Source: Leucosporidium creatinivorum (taxonomy: Eukaryota; Basidiomycota; Microbotryomycetes; Leucosporidiales; Leucosporidiaceae). From it: a stretch of 64,000 nt of DNA. The notes below the pieces were generated by a model. That model worked only from the letters and a program-made list of their open reading frames with translations, was not told where the DNA came from and ran no database searches. The translations under genes and the position numbers were made by a program. The stretch covers positions 954,904-1,018,903 of the forward strand of contig BCKL01000004.1 of assembly GCA_001600635.1 (NCBI GenBank), read 5' to 3'. Positions 56,401-64,000 of the stretch are shown here, in pieces; position 1 is the stretch's first letter; each line of letters opens with the position of its first letter.

Positions 56401-57159
56401 GAGTTGCCTCGGTTCGGCGTAGGTGGCTTCGCCTTGTACTTGCTCTTGCCGTTGCGTGATGCTGATACGCTAGCGCGAGGGAGGATGTCGGCGGTGTCGC
56501 CGCGAGCTTGTAGCTTGGCTGGTAGCGCGACGTTGTCGAAGTGAGGAGCGGGTTCGGCGAGCGAAGGCGAGTCCGAGTGGTAGCCTACGCGAGGGGAAGG
56601 GGTCAACCGTATGCTCGTTGAAATGAGCGGTCAACACATACCATCTCGGACGTCACTACGACTCGTCTTGCGCTTGAGGAAGCCGAGTCCGAAGGCGCCT
56701 TTCCGCTTCTCCTTGGGCGGAGGAGCATCGTTCTGGATAGGGTTGGCGGAGCGCGAGCCACGAAGATTGGATTGCGAAGACGTCGCCTTGCCCTTGCGGT
56801 TCTGCTGGAGACGATAAAGAGTCAGCTCCTCGACTGCAACGACATTCCTGCGCCTGCCAGCTCACCTCGTTCGAGGTGCTCGCCGATTGACCCCACGGCG
56901 CAATGACTCTGACCGAGCCATTGTCGAGCCGAGGGCTACTGGATCCATCTCCTACAGCTCCATTATTGACTTTGGCTCCCCAGCCATTCCAGCTCTCGAG
57001 CCCTCCATCACCCGAAGCATCGCCGAAGCCGTTGCGTCCTGTTCGCCCAGCCATTCCTCCCTTGCTCGCTCCGGCGGGGTCCAAATCGACGCCTACGCCG
57101 AGCATCTTGGCCTGCTTGGAGGAACGAGGGACGACGGGTTCATCGTCAAAGTCGGCCAT
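50464..57159 (-). CDS. CYR1: Adenylate cyclase (fungal LRR type)
   Basis: Makes cAMP downstream of Ras/G-protein signals. The start is at 57159 ([16 protein letters not shown]) or an in-frame ATG at 57234. The N-terminal ~600 residues are disordered, Ser/Gly/Pro-rich. A Ras-association-like domain starts [16 protein letters not shown] (about 55300). More than fifteen leucine-rich repeats run from about 54870 to 53180 (for example [30 protein letters not shown]). A PP2C-like domain follows ([19 protein letters not shown], about 52850, to about 52000). The class III cyclase domain at about 51860-51360 has [38 protein letters not shown] and [14 protein letters not shown], with both metal-binding Asp present. 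The C-terminal region ends FAAAMH at 50464. Domain order matches fungal Cyr1/Cac1, so the gene looks complete. Confidence 0.95.
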
Positions 57160-58054
57160 GCTGAACGGAGAAAGCTGGCGAGGTGAAGGAGAGGGCGAAA
57201 GAGGGCGAGGTGGAGGGGTGGTGCTGGTGCTCAAGAGCGGCGGAAGCGGAGATGTAAGGAGCGCGACCTCGGGAGGATAAAGTACGTTGAAGACCGAGGG
57301 AACAAGTGCGATGCCGGGTGCTGTAGGTCGCTAGGCGGGAGATTGCTGTTTGCTCTGGTGGGGGCTGCTCCTGGCTCGAATCGTGAGCTGTTGGGCGTAG
57401 CTGTGTAGTATGGTGTATAAATGGAAGGAGAGCTGTAGCCGATTCCCTGCTAACGAGCTGTGTAGCGAGTCCTTTTGAGCGAGTTGTCGGGAGGTAGCTC
57501 GAGAGAGAGAGGTGGCTGAGCCGGTGTAGCGCGCCTGCCTAAAGAGAGGGGGCGACCGGAGACAGCAGCCGAGTAGAGCTGCTCTACAAGGGTACAGCCG
57601 ACGGAAACGAAGGCGAGAGAGAGAGGTGTGCTCGAAGAGGGTACAGAAGGAAGGAGAGCGAGGGCCAGAGTTCAACCAGTTGAGCGAGAAGCAAGGAGAG
57701 GGCCGATTCTCCAGGCCGAGACTCTTTGCTCCAGTTCGGACTTGCAATTGCAGCAGAGCTACAGATTTCCTTTCACTAGTTTCGAGCTTCCTATCGCCCT
57801 ACAAAGGTACTCGGCTGCTCCTCGGCCCAAATTGAACCCTCTTCCAACGAGAGCCTTTGCCCTTTCCGAATCTCGGTTCGCTTCTTGCCTTCTCGTCGTC
57901 GTCGCAGCTCCAGGTTATTCCGTTCCTCGCTGCCACGTCAGTAGGCTCCGACAGCTCCCACTACTCTGCGTCTACTCATCGACAGCCTTCCGCCTTCCAA
58001 CGCGCCCCACTTGAACCGCTCGCTTTCAACCCCGCCCCGCACTTTCCCAGCACA
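57160..58054. promoter_or_regulatory. Divergent promoter region between adenylate cyclase and TMEM135-like gene
   Basis: About 0.9 kb between two outward-reading starts. It is rich in short pyrimidine tracts near 58000. No gene or defined site is supported. Confidence 0.4.
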
Positions 58055-60451
58055 ATGGCTTCGTCCCCAGGCAGCGTACAAGGATGCAGCACACTATCTC
58101 CAGCCCAACTCCGAGCTCTTGCTTTTGTAGGTAAGTAGCCCCTCCCAGCTGGAAGCGCAGTTTCAAGCGGCATCGGCTTCTTGCTCACCGAGCACTTCGC
58201 CGTGTCTGCAGCGACGAGGGAAGAGTATGGCAAACTCGCTAGGACGGTGGAGAACATTGGGGAAAAGCTAGGAGGGAGTTTGAAACTGCCCCGAGCCCCG
58301 ATGGTGTTTGGACCGAGCCAGCAATCGAATGAGGAAGGGTAGGTCGGCGATCTTGCTCGTTCGACTCGGCTTTACAGGGAGCTGACCACCACTTTGGGAC
58401 AGTGGACATGCAGCTACAGTCTCTCGATCGAGTACACGTCTTTTCGCCCTCATCTACTCGGTAGCAGCCCTCTACGAGCTCGTCCTCAACCTAGTTCGGC
58501 GCAAGAAGTGGGCTCTCCTCTCGGCTTCACTCTCCCTCGCGCTAACACCTTCCTTCATTCGCAGGCTCTCGACCACTCACCGTTCCCTCCGTTCCCTCTC
58601 TTCCCTCCGCCTAGCCTCAGCCATCACCCTCTACTCAACCCTCTACCGCCTCCTCCTCCCGCGCCTCACCTCCTTCCTCCCCACTCTCTCCCCCTCGCCC
58701 ACCCCCTCCCTCTCCCTCTCCACCATCACCCGTCAAACACTCCACTCCAAGGCCCTCCCTCCCTTCTTACTAGGCGTAGCTGCCTCTCCCGCTATGCTGC
58801 TCGAGGGAAGAGGTCAAAGAAGAGTGACGATCGCGCTGTATGCGATGACTAGGGCGGTACATGGGATGGTTGGAGTGGCGGGGAGTAGGAGGTGGGTGAG
58901 CAAGGGGATGAGGGAGGGGAGGTGGTGGTGGGGTGGGCATTTGGTGTTCGCGTGAGTTGAGTCGGCTCGGCGCATCCTCTCGTCCTCCTCTCTTTTCGAT
59001 GCGGCTCATGACTGATCACTCGCTCGTTCGCTTGGCATACACACAGCGCAGCCAACGCCATCCTCCTCCACGCCTTCGTCTACGCCCCCTCCACCTTCCC
59101 AGCAGCCTACTCCTCCTTCATCCTCCGTTTCTCCTCCGCCTACCTTCCTGCCTCTCCCTCTCCCAGCACTCCCTGGCCCACCCCCCGCGCCCTCGTAGAC
59201 GCAATCGCCGCCTCCTCCCGTCTGCACTACCCCGCGTTCATCTCCCCTCTCCTTCATCCCAGCTCAAAGATGGGCTTCAGCGCCGAGGTCGCTAGGAAGG
59301 GAGGCGCAGTGTTGGAAAAGATTAGGCCGGTGTTGGATGATAGAGCGCACACGGGACAAAGTAGATTGACTTGCGCGTTCTTGCATCCTGAGGAGGTGGG
59401 ATGTTGGGAGGTGTTTGCGAGGTGAGTTGGGCGGCGCCGAGCTTGAGGTCGAGCTGAGGGGAGGCTGACGGTCGAGAGTTGTGCAGGTTCGTCAAGGGCG
59501 AGTTCAAGGGAGCGAGCAAGTTCTTTGGCGCGTTGGCGATTCTGGGGACTTTGACGAGGTGGAAGAAGTTCTTCCGAGAGTGAGTCGACGTTTGATCTCC
59601 GAGCTCACCTGCCGTTCTCATCCCAGAACGCTTGAGCTGACCTCGTCCATCCCTTTACCCTGACTCCACTTCTTTATCATGCCCTTACGCTCCATAGACC
59701 CGAACTAGGCATCCTCCACGCCCTACAGAGCACCATCACCTCCTCGGCGTTCCTCTCCCTCTCGCTCGGCACGGCCTGGAGCACCATCTGCTTCTTCCAG
59801 CACTACCTCCCTGGTCACTTCATGCCTACCAAGCGTTTTTATCTCCAGGTGAGCTCTCCCACGTTCCTTCAACGGCATCGCGGCTGTCTCGTCGTGACCC
59901 AAGCCCTCGCTCGAACCGAGCGAGCTTCCCTGCGCTGGGGCTTGGGACTCTCTTCAGACTGAACAACTTCTGATACCCTTATATAACTCTCGCAGGGCTT
60001 CCTCGCCGGCCTCTGGGTCCGCCTTGTCGGCGCTCAACGCTCGACCGACCTCGCTCTCTACTCGGCTCGTCTCGCCGTCCAATGCGCATGGGACGTGCTC
60101 GTACAACAAGGCAAGGTGAAGAACATCAGGTGCGTTCTCTATCTTTCTTCAGGTCGAGACCGAAGCGTGAGCTGACATCTTCTCGTCCCGCCCGAGAAGG
60201 AACGGCGAGATCCTCTACTTCGGCTTGAGCATGGGCGTGCTGCTGGCATTGCATGAGGTGAGCCCCTTCGCTTCTTGACTCCTTCTCTATCTCTGAGCTC
60301 CATGCTGACTGATTCGAACCGACCACAGGCGAACCCCGAAGCACTACAGAGCAAGCTCGTTTGCTCGGCGTTGAGGAGGGTGGGAGGACCGTCGCTTGCT
60401 GAGGTGGAGGCAGGAAAGGAGAAGGAGGGAAAGAAGGAGGCTGTGCTGTAG
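58055..60451 (+). CDS. TMEM135-like multi-pass membrane protein
   Basis: The first exon 58055-58130 (MASSPGSVQGCSTLSPAQLR) joins ATREEYGKLARTVENIGEKLGG from 58212. Later exons carry several hydrophobic segments (LFALIYSVAALYELVLNL, GVAASPAMLLEG, ANAILLHAFVYAPSTFP, ILHALQSTITSSAFLSLSLGTAWSTICFFQHYLPG, ILYFGLSMGVLLALHEA). A segment with LTCAFLHPEEVGCWEVF sits mid-protein. The overall pattern resembles TMEM135-related proteins linked to peroxisomes and mitochondria in animals, but this is a similarity of layout and a few motifs, not a certain match. A generic fungal integral membrane protein is the alternative. The stop is at 60451, and the C-terminus is Lys/Glu-rich. Confidence 0.68.
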
Positions 60452-60604
60452 TGCTTCGTGCCCCTCTCAATTGACTGTACAGTCTCCTCGTCCTTCCTCG
60501 AGTCCGAGCGGCCGAGAGCGAGGAGAGGCGAGCGACTCGCAATCAGGTTCTTCCTCCGCCACATCTTGCTCGTCTCGATCTCCCGCTCTAGAAGCTAGCT
60601 CAAG

Positions 60605-61535
60605 ATGGCACCTGCACTCGTGAGTGCTGCTTGATAGCACGCAGAACATCTTGAATCGCCCTGCTGACCTACAGCGCTCTCCGCCTCGCACAGAAGCGCA
60701 TCCTCGGCGTCCCTCTTCTCGCGGTTCTGTGGCTCTTCTCGCTCATCGGTGAGTCTCAGTAGAGCATTCATAGGATCTGTAGGGTGGACAGATGTCCAGC
60801 GAGGCAGTGGCTGCTCGAATGGAGAAGGAGAAGCTGACGCCGAGCTGCTCGTCTCGCAGGAATGTCGCTCGCCGCCGCGCTCTGCGGTGAGTGGTCTCAA
60901 AGCTTGCAAGGGGCATTCGAGAGATGGAGCTCATCTCGCACTCTCCTGCAGCCCACTACCACGTCTGGGCTGGCTCGCTCGGCGGCTGGACGAAAGCGCT
61001 CCTCAGCCTCTTCGTCATGACCCTCTTCTTCTCCACCGTCTTCCTCCTCGGTCTACTCTTCAAGCCTGGGGATGAGGTCCGTCCTTCTCCCTTGGCCAAC
61101 ATCCCCATCAACCTCGCCACCTTCGGCTTCCTCTGGGTCAGTCCAAAGCCGAGTTCGCCTTCACCGAGCTTTCGACCGATCTGACCTCTCTCCAACATCA
61201 GACCCTCGGCCTCATCTCCTGTATCGGCATCGACGTCGCTTTGGACAACAACAGCTGCTCGCAACAGAGGTGCATCCTCCTCGGTCCTGCTTGTAGGAGG
61301 ACTCGCTGCTCCATGTTCGCGACGATGGAAGCTTTCGCTTGGATGACCTGGTGAGCCTTCTCCTCTCTCGCTCGTCCCTTCCGAATTGACGCTGACCCTC
61401 GAGTACATGAACAGGTCCTTCCTCTCCTTCTACCTCATCGCCTTGGCTTGGTCTGCCTTCTCGGACAGGCGCGAGACGAGGGCCGTCTACGGAGGGCCGG
61501 CGCCTCAAATGGCTCAGCCGGGAGGTCGCGCTTAG
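60605..61535 (+). CDS. Four-helix MARVEL-like membrane protein
   Basis: Exons 60605-60619, 60694-60748, 60860-60886, 60952-61136, 61202-61350 and 61415-61535 give 183 aa. The acceptor at 60693 is chosen because it joins MAPAL to KRILGVPLLAVLWLFSLIG in frame; an earlier AG at 60674 would give a non-hydrophobic reading. Four hydrophobic segments are predicted: ~6-33, ~45-67 (SLFVMTLFFSTVFLLGLLF), ~83-108 (NLATFGFLWTLGLISCIGIDVAL) and ~133-160 (AFAWMTWSFLSFYLIALAWSAF). A cysteine-rich loop (NNSCSQQRCILLGPACRR) lies between helices 3 and 4. The topology matches MARVEL/Nce102-type fungal proteins. Its last two exons recur as a broken copy at 15913-16325. Confidence 0.75.
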
Positions 61536-63853
61536 TCGAGCAGAGAAGGTGGACGAGGAGCAATACTCTGCTTTGCGTGTAGTCCGATATGAGCTGATAC
61601 GACCCTGCTTAATAAGGCAGGAAGCCGAGAGAGACAGAGCGAAAGTTGGCCTGAGCTCGCGAATGATGAGCTCGATTATCGAGCCGTGGTGAGCAGCAGC
61701 GATCCAAGAGGAAAGATCAAAGTACGTTGAGCTTTGTTGGTCGGTCCTGCAGCTGCCGCTGAAGCTACAGGAGAGCGCCTCTGGGGCCAGGGGCCGTCGC
61801 TCGACAGCTCGGTGATGCTGCGAAGCCTGAGCACGGAGCGGCAGAGAAGATTCATCAAGTCGAAACAGACTCAGTACAGAGCTATTGCCACAGTGATTAA
61901 AGCTCGACTCGAGCGAGACGGCGAGGCTACTGTGAGGAAGCTCCGAACCGCTCGCCGTCGCCTTTCTCCCTTCTTCCTCTCACTCGCTCGCTGCTCTCTC
62001 GACCGTTTCGTCACTTCGAACAGTCTACATCAGCCTAGAAGTACGCTTTCGCTCGGCTCTCGTGGTCTCTCGCCAACACGGCCAGCTCCCAAGCCGCATC
62101 ACGCGACGATCTTCTCGGAACCCTCGCTCCAAGCTCGCTGTGCTTGAGGCAGCTTGCGAGCCTCTCTCGGTGTTCTTGTCGAGCTCTGTAGACGAGAACG
62201 GTTCGATACACGAGCCAGGTGAGTGTAGTGTGGCGTAGGCTGGTGCAGGAGGAGCGACAGGGAGGGCTGCTGCTCGTCGACGCTTGGGGGAGCTGGCGCA
62301 GAGCGAGGGCGCGGCGAGGTTTGGTGAAGCTCGAGCAGGGAGGGAAGGAGAAAAGGGCTCGGTGAAGGATCACGGCGGTGAGCTGCTCGGGCTGTGGTTC
62401 CTCGTCGGCTTTGAGATGCTACAGCTTATGTGAAGCGGATGAGCGGCGACGGGCGTCTGGCATGTCTCTGTCTGCCTCTGGCTCTCCTCGTGATCGGGAC
62501 GATAAGATGAAGACGGGTTACATTCAGCAAACCCTGCTATACTTGTCTCTACTGCTGCTGAGTCCCTGGTAGCTGACCGCCTGAGACGTCGAGTCCACGG
62601 TGAGCGTGATGCTCGTTGGCTGACGGCCAAGGAGCGCACGCTGTTGCTCCCAGGTCGGGCGGTAGGATGCTGACGGATCTAGCTATGTACCTCCGACGGA
62701 GTGAGGTGTGCTGAGGGCGTCGGCGGAAGATGGAGGGCCGAGTCGGCGCGGGGATGGCGCTGATGGGGGACAGAGAGGCGGAAGGTTGGAGGGTTGGAGA
62801 CGGCAGTGAAAGAATTCGTCGATGAGGTGGACAGCGTGTTGTGATCGGAGATTGACCTGTAGGCGAACGAGAAGGGTTCAGCTCGTCTCGCTTCCTCATC
62901 TCGCGAAGGAGCAAGCCCACTAACCTGACCTTTACCACCCTCCAGTGATCTTGTCCGCACCTCCAAGCATCACTACTACATCCTACGCCGCCATCAGCAT
63001 CCTCAGGAGCATCACCTCGAAAGGCTCAGCCGGCGAGCCATGCCCTCTCCCCCGTCCCTCATCTCCAGTCCAGCTCGAGGACACCGAACAGCGTCGGAGC
63101 TGATCCAAAAGCATCGAGCAAGTACGCTCCTCCCGCCCGGAACTCTAGGACACTTCCTACTACCACCGCCAATCGAGGAGAAGCAGCTTGACCCCTCCTC
63201 GCCGAGCAGCCAGTCCGACCCCCTCCGAGCGGTCTCGTCTTCTTCCACGACGATCAAAGATGCACATGCTGCTCCCCTGCACGTCAAAAGCTGCTGAGCT
63301 GCCTAGCCAGCAGGCTTTCCCTTTCCCGCTCGACGCACTATGCCGACGAGTGGCGACGGGCGTCGAGCTGTCTTCCTGCAGCTGCGTAGGAAGGCTGTAG
63401 AGCAGCAGTACACCTTCCCCGCTTTCCAGCTGCTTCGGAAGCTCCTCATCAGCGTCTTCCCGCCAACAGCAGCTCCATCTCCACCGCTCCTCCCCAGCTT
63501 CCCTTGCTCCTCTCGGTCTTCCTGCGGCGACACTCTCGAGGTTGAAGAGCAGTCGGAGATTTGTCCAGTACGGTCGTACTTGCTACAGGACAGCCGCGGG
63601 CTAGAGACAAAGAAGCAGGAGGGCAACCCTGGTCGTCGCCTCAGGCTCGACTTCGGCGGGTAGCGAGATTCGACTTGGACGCGTGATTTCGCGGTTCCGC
63701 TCCTTCCTCTCCGTCCAGCAACACTCCAGCTGCACTCCACTAGCTCGGCAGCAGCGCACACCCTCTCTTGAGCCTCTGCCCCTTGGGCTAGCTTGACGTT
63801 CCCCCGCGACTCGAGCTCGTCCTCCCCTCTCCTTCGCCGTCTCGAGGTCAAAG
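61536..63853. other. Unassigned spacer inside the right duplicated arm
   Basis: Counterpart of 13611-15912. It includes the 137-codon frame at 61734-62147, identical to the left arm, and frames at 62035-62373, 62370-62639 and 62549-62938 (minus) and 63040-63297 (plus). Their counterparts in the left arm differ by small indels. No gene is supported with confidence. Confidence 0.4.
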
Positions 63854-64000
63854 ATGGGTGAGTATGGCTCGGCGTTCGCCTGAGAAGCTTACGCGCTGAC
63901 CGAGGCTTCTCCTGCACCCTACAGCTACGCTCATTCGCTCCCTCTTCCTGCGACCAAGCAGCGGCGCCTCTCCTTCGCTCTCGCCTCCCACCGAGACGCC
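63854..64000 (+). CDS. F-box-like gene copy 2, 5' end (cut by window edge)
   Basis: A 4-nt first coding exon ATGG (63854-63857) is followed by a GTGAGT intron and a second exon from 63925. The joined reading is MATLIRSLFLRPSSGASPSL, as in the F-box gene of the left arm. It is intact as far as it is visible, but only the first ~26 codons lie inside the window. Whether the full gene is functional cannot be judged here. Confidence 0.6.

Larger units (their letters stand above)
61121..64000 (+). repeat. Right arm of the large inverted segmental duplication (runs off the window)
   Basis: Reverse complement of 13464-16325. In order it contains the last exons of the intact MARVEL-like gene, the unassigned spacer and the first exons of a second F-box gene. 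It is still matching at base 64000, so the arm continues beyond the window. Confidence 0.93.

Noticed and set aside
50044-57159. Several long plus-strand frames opposite adenylate cyclase
   Set aside because: They mirror the codon pattern of the LRR, PP2C and cyclase exons and have no features of their own.

Overview
This window looks like nuclear DNA of a basidiomycete fungus, most likely a red-yeast-type lineage (Pucciniomycotina, Microbotryomycetes; this placement is inference). It is GC-rich and densely packed. Most genes carry many 50-90 nt introns with GTGAGT-type donors and a CTGAC/CTAAC branch box 10-30 nt before the acceptor. Spacers are short, and fungal housekeeping genes are encoded on both strands. 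Exon coordinates below were read by eye from splice signals, frame and family conservation. Where I give an exact protein length, the exon lengths sum to whole codons.

Left part (1-12 kb): the 5' end of a Cdh1/Fizzy-related APC/C activator (minus) is followed by a membrane-anchored spermidine-synthase-like protein (plus), a secreted M43 metalloprotease (minus), a flavin monooxygenase (minus) and a sugar-porter MFS transporter (plus). 12-16.3 kb: an F-box gene (minus) and an upstream segment that recurs in inverted orientation at the right end of the window. 17.5-36 kb: a disordered Gln/Ser/Pro-rich protein (plus), splicing factor PRP3 (minus), an RCC1-repeat protein (plus), telomerase reverse transcriptase (minus), cytosolic isoleucyl-tRNA synthetase (minus), an O-methyltransferase (plus) and the tri-snRNP zinc-finger protein SNU23 (minus). 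36-61.5 kb: ribosomal protein uS5 (minus), calcineurin A (minus), an intronless F-box-like protein (minus), an LRR protein (plus), an orphan seven-helix membrane protein (plus), TIM17 (minus), adenylate cyclase (minus), a TMEM135-like membrane protein (plus) and a four-helix MARVEL-like protein (plus). 61.5-64 kb: the second arm of the inverted duplication, ending in the first exons of a second F-box gene cut by the window edge.

The gene set is core cell biology: cell cycle (CDH1), splicing (PRP3, SNU23), translation (uS5, IleRS), telomere maintenance (TERT), signalling (calcineurin, adenylate cyclase) and mitochondrial import (TIM17), with a few secreted or transport genes on the left. Nothing suggests an operon or a biosynthetic cluster. 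No rRNA, CRISPR array, retroelement or DNA transposon was recognised, and no tRNA gene was found by eye.

The most unusual structure is a pair of inverted arms of about 2.9 kb (13464-16325 and 61121-64000+) bracketing about 45 kb of essential genes. One internal tract of about 740 bp appears identical, next to clearly diverged sequence. One arm holds a 5'-truncated copy of the MARVEL-like gene.
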